Below, one piece after another: positions 17,981 to 25,306 of a stretch of DNA of 64,000 nt (positions are counted from its first letter, which is position 1; each line of letters starts with the position of its first letter). Made by a program: the position numbers and the translations under genes. The notes under the pieces are model-generated. The model had not been told where the DNA came from, did no database searches, and was given only the letters and a program-made list of their open reading frames with translations. This stretch comes from Paraburkholderia silviterrae (GTDB taxonomy: Bacteria; Pseudomonadota; Gammaproteobacteria; Burkholderiales; Burkholderiaceae), in contig NZ_SMRP01000016.1 of NCBI RefSeq assembly GCF_004353915.1, positions 1-64,000 on the forward strand, read 5' to 3'.

Positions 17981-19111
17981 TCAGTCGTAGCGGCTGTCGC
18001 TTGCGCGCGTGGCGGCGAGCACGGCTTCGTTCAGTTCGATGCCGAGCCCAGGCGCCGTGCCGAGCTCGATCCAGCCCTGCGCGTCGGGCTCGATGGCGCG
18101 CGTGAGCGGGAAGTCGCGCCGCGCGGGCGTCCATTCGGGCGGGTCGTAGGGAAACTCGACGAAGGGCGCGTGAGCAGCGCCCGCCACCACATGCAGGTTC
18201 GCGGCGAGGCCGATGCCATTGCCCCACGTATGCGGCGTGAACACCTTGCCGTGCGCTTCGATCTGCGCGGCCAGACGCCGTGCGCCTTCCATGCCGAGCG
18301 TGCAGACGACGTCGGGTTGATAGACGTCGAGGCACTCGTGCGCGAGCAGCGTCGCGAATTCGTGCGCTTCGCGCGTCATCTCGCCGCCCGCGATGCGCAC
18401 ATCGGTCTGCTTGCGCAGCCACGCGTGACCCGTGTAGTCGCCGCGATGCAGCGGTTCCTCGACCCAGTACACGCGATGCCGCTCGATCTGACGGATCACG
18501 GCGAGCGCCTCCTCGGCGCGCCAGGGCGCCTGGGTGTCCCACGGCATGCGCCAGCCCTGATTGCAGTCCACCATCAGCTCGATATGCTCGCCCGCCGCTT
18601 CGCGCACGGCGGCGAGCGCGGCGAGATCGTCGGCGAGGCTCGCGCGCCCGAAGCGCACCTTGAGCGCCGGAAAGCCGCGCGCGACCGCGTGCTCGGCCCA
18701 GCGCGCCATGCCGTCGAACGAGCGGTGCACGCCCGACGACGCATACGCGCGCACCCGGCTCGTGCGGGCGCCCGCCATCTGCCAGCACGGCTGGCCGAGA
18801 ATCTTGCCGGCCAGGTCCCAGAGCGCGACGTCGAGCGGCCACAGGCGGCCGGCATGGAAGCTGAGATTGTCGAGCACGGCGGCGTGTCGTGCGAGATCGA
18901 GCGGATCGGCGCCGATAAAGAGATCGCGATAGTCGTCGAAGCCGTACATGGCGTCGCCCGAGCCGATCCCGACGCGTCCTTCGGTATCCTCCACGCGCAC
19001 GATCGTCGCGGGAAAGGCGCGGCGCGGCCGGCTGTCCCAGGAGGCCGGAAAGGGTGGGTCGAGCGGCAAACGGTGCTGGCTGACCGTGATGCGGGCGATG
19101 CGATTTGTCAT
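17981..19111 (-). CDS. Enolase-superfamily enzyme, mandelate racemase subgroup
   Basis: A 376-residue protein with capping domain (about 1-120) and barrel. The catalytic apparatus of the mandelate racemase subgroup can be read: Lys151-x-Arg153 at the end of strand two, metal ligands Asp182 (VDCNQGW), Glu219 (VEEPL) and Glu244 (GGEM), and an Asp267/His294 dyad (QPDVVC and TPHTWGNG). It therefore should be an active dehydratase or racemase/epimerase of a carboxylate substrate. It is divergent from the MocR regulator and leads the run with the betaine-type binding protein and porin. The association with a betaine-type importer leaves open an epimerase for a betaine, as known for other enolase-superfamily members, but this is speculation. 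Confidence 0.88.
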   Translation of the reverse strand: MTNRIARITVSQHRLPLDPPFPASWDSRPRRAFPATIVRVEDTEGRVGIGSGDAMYGFDDYRDLFIGADPLDLARHAAVLDNLSFHAGRLWPLDVALWDLAGKILGQPCWQMAGARTSRVRAYASSGVHRSFDGMARWAEHAVARGFPALKVRFGRASLADDLAALAAVREAAGEHIELMVDCNQGWRMPWDTQAPWRAEEALAVIRQIERHRVYWVEEPLHRGDYTGHAWLRKQTDVRIAGGEMTREAHEFATLLAHECLDVYQPDVVCTLGMEGARRLAAQIEAHGKVFTPHTWGNGIGLAANLHVVAGAAHAPFVEFPYDPPEWTPARRDFPLTRAIEPDAQGWIELGTAPGLGIELNEAVLAATRASDSRYD

Positions 19112-19204
19112 GGCTTGTAAGGCGCCGTCGTTGCGCGCATAAGCGAAGCGCGTGGGCGGCGATTGTCTCCTTGGCCTGTCGAGGTGTTACGGCATCCTAG
19201 AGGG

Positions 19205-19256
19205 TCAATTAGTGGCACTCAATGAAGTCAATTGAAGTAAATGACAGCATTCAATT
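19205..19256. promoter_or_regulatory. Three TCAATT direct repeats with 23-bp period, probable MocR operator
   Basis: TCAATT occurs at 19205, 19228 and 19251, exactly 23 bp apart, in the divergent region between the enolase-superfamily gene (starts 19111, minus) and the MocR gene (starts 19330, plus). MocR regulators are known to bind direct repeats on one DNA face. The third box is also part of CAATTC-CGC-GAATTG (19252-19266). Confidence 0.65.
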
Positions 19257-19329
19257 CCGCGAATTGGGCGCGATAATGACGCGGCCGCCGTGCAGGCGCA
19301 CGGCGCGCGTCGACCTTCGGGAAAACACC

Positions 19330-20796
19330 ATGAACGGCTGGATGCCCACCTCGCCTGCGCTGCCGCGCAACGAACCGAAGTACCGCGCGATCGCGTATGC
19401 CTACGCGCAGGCCATCGACGGCGGGCAGATGCTGCCCGGCGAGAAACTGCCTGCGCACCGGCTGCTGGCGAAAAAGCTCAACGTGACGACCGGCACCGTC
19501 AGCCGGGCCTATGCGGAGCTGGAGCGCTGCGGCATGGTGGTGGCCCGCGTGGGCGATGGCACCTACGTGGCGGAGCCGGACGCCGACGGTGCGCGCTTGC
19601 CCGCCCGCACGCGCCAGACGCCGGCACAGACGGCACCGGCGGCGACGGGCGTTGCCGCGGCTCCCGGCGCCCCGCATGCAAGCGCCGCTGCGGCCCGCAC
19701 GTTCGATCTCGGCCAGAACGTGCCGATGCCGACCGACGAAGCGTTGTTGCTCACGCAGACCCTGCGCGAGCTGGCCGCCGAGGAGCGCCTCGCTGGCGAG
19801 CTGTTGCTCTATCAGCCCGAGGGCGGGCGCCGCTCGCACCGTGAGGCGGGAGCGCGCTGGCTTGCGCGCATGGGCTGCGTGGTGCCGGCGGAGCGCGTGC
19901 TCGTGACCCAGGGGGCGCAGCATGGGCTCGCGTGCGTGTTGCGCGCGGTGCTGCGCCCCGGCGACACGATCTTTGCCGAGGCGTTGAGCTACCCCGGCAT
20001 CGTCGCGCTCGCGCGGCAGTTGCGGCTCAATCTCGTGGGCATTGAAATCGACGAGGAGGGCATCGTGCCCGCCGCACTCGAACGCGCATGCGCACTGCTT
20101 GCGCCGCGCGCACTCTTTTGCGTGCCGACGCTCCACAACCCGACCACGGCGACGCTCTCCGAGGCACGGCGCGTAGCCATCGCCGAGATTGCCGTGCGCC
20201 ACAATCTCGTCGTGATCGAAGACCTCGTGCCCGCCGCGCTGCTCGATGCGCCGCCCACGCCGCTGGCCGCGCGGCTGCCGGAGCACGGCATCGTCATCAG
20301 CAGTCTTTCGAAGGCGCTCGCGCCCGGCTTGCGCATCGGCTACGTGCAGGCGCCGCAGGACTGGGTCGGCAAGATTCTGGCCGTGATCCGCAGCGATTGC
20401 TGGATGACTTCGCCGCTGTGCGCCGAGATTGCGGCGCGCTGGATCGTGAACGGCGATGTCGACCGACTGGTCGCGCAGCAGCGCGCGCAAGTGGACGTGC
20501 GCCACGCGATTGCCGCCGAGGTGCTGGCGGACTGGACGTATCGCACGGACCCCGCGAGCCCGCATCTCTGGCTGCCGCTCGCCGAGCCGTGGCGCGCCGC
20601 CGAGTTCGCCGCGGCGCTGCGTCAGGCGGGCGTGCTGTTGAAGACGGCGGACAGCTTCGTGATCGGGCGTGGCTCGGCGCCGCATGCGGTGCGGCTGAGT
20701 CTCGGTGGCGCGCGCAGCCATGAGGCCTTGCGCGACGCGCTGGAGCGGCTTGCGCGAACGTTGCGCAATGGGCCGGAGGGGCCTTATTCGGCTTGA
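19330..20796 (+). CDS. MocR-type regulator (GntR helix-turn-helix fused to aminotransferase-like domain)
   Basis: A 488-residue fusion of a GntR winged helix (about 15-80, LLAKKLNVTTGTVSRAYAEL) and a fold-type I aminotransferase domain (about 125-488). The pyridoxal-phosphate Lys is probably Lys328 in SSLSKALAPGLRIGY. A poorly conserved Ala/Pro-rich linker spans about residues 85-125. Such proteins sense an amine or amino acid through the cofactor. The ATG at 19330 fits the family start, though the ribosome site is weak. Divergence from the enolase-binding-protein-porin run and the boxes upstream make that run its likely target. Confidence 0.92.
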   Translation: MNGWMPTSPALPRNEPKYRAIAYAYAQAIDGGQMLPGEKLPAHRLLAKKLNVTTGTVSRAYAELERCGMVVARVGDGTYVAEPDADGARLPARTRQTPAQTAPAATGVAAAPGAPHASAAAARTFDLGQNVPMPTDEALLLTQTLRELAAEERLAGELLLYQPEGGRRSHREAGARWLARMGCVVPAERVLVTQGAQHGLACVLRAVLRPGDTIFAEALSYPGIVALARQLRLNLVGIEIDEEGIVPAALERACALLAPRALFCVPTLHNPTTATLSEARRVAIAEIAVRHNLVVIEDLVPAALLDAPPTPLAARLPEHGIVISSLSKALAPGLRIGYVQAPQDWVGKILAVIRSDCWMTSPLCAEIAARWIVNGDVDRLVAQQRAQVDVRHAIAAEVLADWTYRTDPASPHLWLPLAEPWRAAEFAAALRQAGVLLKTADSFVIGRGSAPHAVRLSLGGARSHEALRDALERLARTLRNGPEGPYSA

Positions 20797-20929
20797 AATT
20801 GGGGCGCGCCGGCGCGCGAGATGTCGGCGCGACGGGAGCGCGGCGAATGATTTCGCGACGGCGCCAACGCACGGTGCCGATGCCGTGCCGCGCGCCGTTT
20901 ATCCACGATCGGTTGATCGATCCGGGCGC

Positions 20930-22042
20930 TCAGGCCGTTACGCTCTCTGCGGCCTCATGCTGCGCAGCCGCGAGCGTGTCGATGTCTACCGGCACACGTC
21001 GCGCAACGGCGCACATCAGCTCGTAGCCAATCGTGCCGGCTGCCTCGGCCACCTCATCGACCTTCACGTTCTCGCCCCACAGCTCCACCGTCGAGCCGAT
21101 GCCCGCATTCGGGCAGGGCGTGAGATCGACGGTCAGCATGTCCATCGACACGCGTCCGACCACGCGCGTGCGTATGCCATCGACGACGATGGGCGTGCCC
21201 GTAGGCGCGTGACGCGGGTAGCCATCCGCATAGCCGCACGCCACCACGCCAATGCGCATGGGCCGTTCGACCTCGTAAGTGCGCCCATAGCCGACCGTTT
21301 CCTGCGGCGCCAGCGTTTGCACGCCGATGATCCGGCTCGAGAGCGTCATGGCCGCGCGCAGCCCGATGCCTTCGATATGCCGCGCCGCGCCCGTGGGCGA
21401 CGCGCCGTAGAGGATCGTGCCGGGACGCACCCAGTCGCGATGCGCGCGCGGATGCCAGAGCACCGCCGCCGAGTTCGAGAGCGAGCGCTCGCCGGGAATG
21501 CCGTGCGTGGCGGCGTCGAAGCGGTCGAGCTGCCAGTCGATGGCGCCGTCGTCGGCGTTGGCGAAGTGCGTCATGAGGCCGATCGAGCCGATCGTGGGCG
21601 TCGCGCGTGCGCGCTCCCATGCGGCGCGAAAAACGTCGGGCCGGTAGCCGAGGCGGTTCATGCCCGAGTTCATCTTCAGCTGGATGTCGATCGGCTGTTG
21701 CGTGCGGGCCGCCGCGAGCAGCACGAGCTGCTCGTCGTCATGCACGGACACGGTCAGCCGGTGCGCGACGGCCGTGGCGACATCGGCGGAATCGAAGACG
21801 CCTTCGAGCAGCAGGATGGGTTTGGTCCAACCGAGCTCGCGCACGCGCACGGCCTCGTCGAGGTCGAGCAGCGCGATGCCGTCCGCGCCGGCTAGCGCCG
21901 GATAAACGCGCTCGATCCCGTGACCATAGGCGTTGGCCTTGACGACGGCCCAGACGCGCGCGCCCGAGGCGCTTTGCTTCGCGGTCTGCAGGTTGTGACG
22001 GACGGCTTCGGGATGGATGCGGACGGAAATCGGGCGCGGCAT
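20930..22042 (-). CDS. alr: Alanine racemase
   Basis: A 370-residue fold-type III pyridoxal-phosphate enzyme that interconverts L- and D-alanine for peptidoglycan or D-alanine catabolism. The cofactor Lys35 is in the signature VVKANAYGHG and the second catalytic residue, Tyr, is in CGYADGYPR. Length and the C-terminal GSTVELWGENV block are typical. The catabolic DadX and biosynthetic Alr forms cannot be separated here; no D-amino-acid dehydrogenase gene is adjacent. The 152 bases upstream are AT-rich and probably contain its promoter. Confidence 0.95.
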   Translation of the reverse strand: MPRPISVRIHPEAVRHNLQTAKQSASGARVWAVVKANAYGHGIERVYPALAGADGIALLDLDEAVRVRELGWTKPILLLEGVFDSADVATAVAHRLTVSVHDDEQLVLLAAARTQQPIDIQLKMNSGMNRLGYRPDVFRAAWERARATPTIGSIGLMTHFANADDGAIDWQLDRFDAATHGIPGERSLSNSAAVLWHPRAHRDWVRPGTILYGASPTGAARHIEGIGLRAAMTLSSRIIGVQTLAPQETVGYGRTYEVERPMRIGVVACGYADGYPRHAPTGTPIVVDGIRTRVVGRVSMDMLTVDLTPCPNAGIGSTVELWGENVKVDEVAEAAGTIGYELMCAVARRVPVDIDTLAAAQHEAAESVTA

Positions 22043-22194
22043 GAGCGATCCTGCTGGCGAGGGTTAGTGACGATGACTAGTGGTTTTTGCAATCGTATTG
22101 ATTTTTACCCAGTTATTTTTAATGTATTTTTCTGGGAATTTGGGTTTATCCACTATCAGGGCGTCACTGGCCCCTCGCGCCCCGAGCGCGTCGG

Positions 22195-22527
22195 TCAGGC
22201 TGCGGCGACGACGTCGATGCGCAGCGCCTCGCCGCCCGCTGCGATCTCGAGCAGGCGGTCGACGTTCGGGTGCGCGCCGGGACGGTTGCGCGCGTCGGCG
22301 GTGTGCTCGGCGAACACGGCGAGACCATGCTCGGCCGCCTTGGCGTCGAGCGTGCCGAAGGCCTGCTTCAGATAGTGGTAGACCGCGAGCGAGCCTTGCT
22401 TGCCCGGCTTGTTCTCGATGGTCGCCACGATGGCGCCCTGGCCGTTCACGAGATCGATGCGCTCGATGCCGTCGATGGCGGGCAGTTGCGCGAGATTGTC
22501 CTTGAATACGTTACCTGGCTGGATCAC
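22195..22527 (-). CDS. Small conserved protein, DUF2322-like
   Basis: A 110-residue soluble protein of unknown function, recognised by the N-terminus IQPGNVFKDNLAQLPAIDGI and the central ENKPGKQGSLAVYHYL segment. The start is placed at a GTG (22527) because GGAG lies eight bases upstream and the family begins at that point; the ATG much further upstream lacks a ribosome site. It lies between ampC and alr on the same strand with gaps of 88 and 152 bases. No signal peptide or membrane segment is seen. Confidence 0.65.
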   Translation of the reverse strand: MIQPGNVFKDNLAQLPAIDGIERIDLVNGQGAIVATIENKPGKQGSLAVYHYLKQAFGTLDAKAAEHGLAVFAEHTADARNRPGAHPNVDRLLEIAAGGEALRIDVVAAA

Positions 22528-22615
22528 TGAAAACACTCCGTTGGTTCGATGAAATGCGGGGGCCCGTATCTTAGCCGATGGAATTAGCCGAACGACTGGG
22601 TCGATTGCTTCGCGC

Positions 22616-23785
22616 TCATTGCCCGAGGCCCTGGCCTCGGCCGAGCGCATCGAGGATCGCGTAGGCCGCGCTTACGCGCGCCTCGGTCGGATACGACTTG
22701 TTGGCGAGAATCACGACGCCGATCCGCTTCGCCGGTATGAACGCCGCGTAGGTCGAAAAGCCGTTGGTCGAGCCGGTCTTGTTCAGGAGCGCCTCGGCCT
22801 GAGGCGGCAGCGGCGGCGTGAGCGCCTGCGCCGGCATGCCCTTGAGGATGGCGTCGGGGCTGTTGCCGCGCTGCAGCGTCTGCAGCGCGGCCGGCCACGG
22901 ATATTGCTCCCAGACCAGGTCCTGCGTGAAGACGCCCGCCGTGTAATAGCCGGTGTGCGCGCAGGCGACGGCGCGTTGCCACGGCGCGTCGAGCGGCGCG
23001 AGACCCATGTTGGCGTCGAGATAGCGCACGATATCGCCCGAGGTCGTGCGCAGGCCGTAGGCCTCGTCGGCCAGCTCGCCGGGGTGCATGCGTGTGGGCG
23101 TGCCGTGCTTGTCATAGCCCTGGGCGTAGTCCGGCATGCTGGACGCGGGCACGTCGAGCCACGAGTGCGTCATGCCGAAGGCGGGCAATAGCTGCTTCTG
23201 CACGGCATTGCGGAACGGCTCGCCGAGGCTTTGAGCGGCGGCGCGCCCAAGCAGGCCGATGCCGAGATTGGAATACACGCGCTGCGTGCCAATCGGACTC
23301 GATGGCTGCCAGTTGCGGAACCAGTCCATCAATTGCGCGTCGTTGGTGAGGCTGTCCGGGACGAACAGTGGCAGGCCGGACGTATGCGTGCCGAGATTGA
23401 GCACGCTCACGTGGTCGAACTGGCTGCCGCGCAGAGCGCTCACATACTGGCTCGCAGGGGCGGAAAACGAGAGCTTGCCGCTCGTTTGCGCATAGCAGGC
23501 CAGCGTGGCCGTTAGCGTCTTGGTGAACGAGCCGACTTCGAACAGCGTCTGGTTGTCGACCGGCGTGCCGGTGGCCTTCGATGCCACGCCGTAGTTGTAG
23601 AAGGCGTGCTTGCCGTCCACGGTAATCCCCACCGCCACGCCAGGGATGCCGTATTTGGCCTGCAGCGGGGCGATGGCGGCATCCACGGCTTCTTTCACGC
23701 TGGGTTGCGCTGCGCTGGCGGTGGCCGCCGCACACGTCAGAGCCATCAGCAGGAGTTTTATCTTGATTTTCACGTCGTTGGACAT
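22616..23785 (-). CDS. ampC: Class C beta-lactamase
   Basis: A 389-residue periplasmic serine beta-lactamase. Signal peptide at about residues 7-26 (LLLMALTCAAATASA). The class C catalytic elements are all present: Ser86-Phe-Thr-Lys89, Tyr171-Ser-Asn and the KTG motif in NKTGSTNGF. The sequence is very close in layout to chromosomal AmpC of Pseudomonas aeruginosa. The ATG at 23785 is favoured (weak GGAA upstream); one at 23809 is possible. It is divergent from an AmpR-type regulator, which is the standard inducible arrangement. Confidence 0.94.
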   Translation of the reverse strand: MSNDVKIKIKLLLMALTCAAATASAAQPSVKEAVDAAIAPLQAKYGIPGVAVGITVDGKHAFYNYGVASKATGTPVDNQTLFEVGSFTKTLTATLACYAQTSGKLSFSAPASQYVSALRGSQFDHVSVLNLGTHTSGLPLFVPDSLTNDAQLMDWFRNWQPSSPIGTQRVYSNLGIGLLGRAAAQSLGEPFRNAVQKQLLPAFGMTHSWLDVPASSMPDYAQGYDKHGTPTRMHPGELADEAYGLRTTSGDIVRYLDANMGLAPLDAPWQRAVACAHTGYYTAGVFTQDLVWEQYPWPAALQTLQRGNSPDAILKGMPAQALTPPLPPQAEALLNKTGSTNGFSTYAAFIPAKRIGVVILANKSYPTEARVSAAYAILDALGRGQGLGQ

Positions 23786-23919
23786 GGTTGGGTTCCGGAT
23801 GCGTTTCATGGAAGGCGCAGGCGCGGCCAAAGCGCCGAAATGCCGGGCACGTATGCACAAAAGCGTGCCTTGCGCGGAGGATTGTGGTGCGTTGCCGGAT
23901 CCACGACAAGCGACGATAA

Positions 23920-23941
23920 TTTGGCGCTGACAAAAGCCAAA
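23920..23941. promoter_or_regulatory. Probable AmpR operator
   Basis: A perfect inverted repeat TTTGGC-N10-GCCAAA lies in the 170-base divergent region, 15 bases before the ampR start. It has the dyad shape and T-N11-A character of LysR recognition sites and is placed where AmpR of other species binds and represses itself. Confidence 0.65.
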
Positions 23942-23955
23942 CTTATAGGTCATTC

Positions 23956-24828
23956 ATGCGCCCCCATTTGCCCCTGCACGCGCTCAGAGCCTTCGAGGCG
24001 TCGGCGCGTCATCTGAGCTTCACGCGCGCGGGCCTCGAATTGAAGGTCACGCAGGCGGCGGTCAGCCAGCAGGTGCGCATGCTCGAAGAATGGCTGGGCG
24101 TGCCGCTGTTCCGGCGGCTGCCGCGCGGGCTCGGCATGACCGACGAGGCGCGCGCGCTACTGCCTGTATTGAGCGACGCATTCGGCCGCATCGAGGCCGT
24201 GCTCAAGCAATTCGAGGGCGGGCGCCTGCATGAGGTTTTGACGGTGGGCGTGGTGGGCACCTTCGCGATCGGTTGGCTGATGCCGCGGCTCAAGTCGTTT
24301 CGCGAGGCGCATCCGTTCGTGGAGTTGCGCCTCCTCACGAACAACAATCTCGTCGATCTTGCGGGCGAAGGGCTTGATTTCGCGATCCGCTTCGGCGACG
24401 GCAAGTGGCCCGCTACCGAAAACACGCGGCTGCTCGACGCGCCGCTCGCCGTGCTGTGCGCGCCCGAGATCGCGCGGCGGCTCGCTACGCCCGCCGATCT
24501 GGCGAAGGAGACATTGTTGCGCTCCTATCGCACCGACGAATGGCCGCGATGGTTCGTGGCGGCCGGGCTCGAACCGTGGACGGTGAGCGGGCCGATCTTC
24601 GATTCGTCGCGGCTGATGGCCGAGGCCGCCATGCAGGGTGCGGGCGTGGCACTCGCGCCCGCGCGCATGTTCGCGCGTGAGTTACAGGCGGGGTTGCTTG
24701 TGCGGCCTTTCGAAGTCGAGGTGCCTACCGGCAGTTATTGGCTGACGTGGCTGCAGTCGCGGGCGATGTCGCCGGCCATGCGGCTATTTCATGAGTGGAT
24801 TGTGGGGGAGGCGAGCGCAGGTGCTTGA
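23956..24828 (+). CDS. ampR: LysR-family regulator AmpR
   Basis: A 290-residue LysR protein beginning MRPHLPLHALRAFEASARHLSFTRAGLELKVTQ, written here in part, matching known AmpR proteins (helix-turn-helix in residues 15-60, then RRLPRGLGMTDE). AmpR senses peptidoglycan fragments: UDP-MurNAc-pentapeptide keeps it repressing, anhydro-muropeptides turn it into an activator of ampC. The divergent ampC and intervening dyad support the assignment. Its stop lies 38 bases from the convergent tssE stop. Confidence 0.9.
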   Translation: MRPHLPLHALRAFEASARHLSFTRAGLELKVTQAAVSQQVRMLEEWLGVPLFRRLPRGLGMTDEARALLPVLSDAFGRIEAVLKQFEGGRLHEVLTVGVVGTFAIGWLMPRLKSFREAHPFVELRLLTNNNLVDLAGEGLDFAIRFGDGKWPATENTRLLDAPLAVLCAPEIARRLATPADLAKETLLRSYRTDEWPRWFVAAGLEPWTVSGPIFDSSRLMAEAAMQGAGVALAPARMFARELQAGLLVRPFEVEVPTGSYWLTWLQSRAMSPAMRLFHEWIVGEASAGA

Positions 24829-24866
24829 GGGAGGCCGCTGTGCGGTCGTCCATTCAGAGGATGGGC

Positions 24867-25292
24867 TTAATTTTGATTCGGTATCCTGCGCAATAGCCTC
24901 ATTCGCCCCGGTGACTCGAAATATGTCCCGAAGCGTACGAGTCCCGCTTTCTTCAGGTGGCATGTCATCTCAAAGCTCACCAGCACGCCGGGATCGTCGT
25001 TTTCGAGGATCGCTACGTCAATCGCGCGGATGCGCGGTTCGTACTTGAGCAGGGTCGCTTCCATCTGGTCCCTGAGTTGATGGGCCGAGGCGGGGAGCGC
25101 CTTGTAGATGTTCGTGAGGTCCGGCAGACCATAATCGGGCAGGTGCTTGAGTACACCCGCCCGGGTGTTCAGAATGCGCTGCACGTTCTGCTGGACGCTC
25201 AGACATTCGAGCGTGCGATCGTCATGGTAGTCGAGGGGTTCGCCGCCTATGTGCCCGAGCAGCATGTCGTAGAGAGAGGGACCAGCCGGCAT
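24867..25292 (-). CDS. tssE: T6SS baseplate protein TssE (gp25-like)
   Basis: A 141-residue homologue of phage T4 gp25, which initiates sheath polymerisation on the T6SS baseplate. The GPSLYDMLLG start and LPDYGLPDL in the middle are the conserved TssE elements, followed by the I...L..YEPRI region. An ATG at 25292 has GGAG nine bases upstream; a GTG at 25310 overlapping the tssH stop (GTGA) would add six residues. It is the last gene of the minus-strand T6SS half, coupled to tssH. Confidence 0.9.
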   Translation of the reverse strand: MPAGPSLYDMLLGHIGGEPLDYHDDRTLECLSVQQNVQRILNTRAGVLKHLPDYGLPDLTNIYKALPASAHQLRDQMEATLLKYEPRIRAIDVAILENDDPGVLVSFEMTCHLKKAGLVRFGTYFESPGRMRLLRRIPNQN

Positions 25293-25306
25293 TCGTTCGC
25301 TCTCCG

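Noticed and set aside
16761..18842. 693-codon open frame on the minus strand
   Set aside because: It runs in another frame through the binding-protein and enolase-superfamily genes, which both have clear motifs in their own frames.
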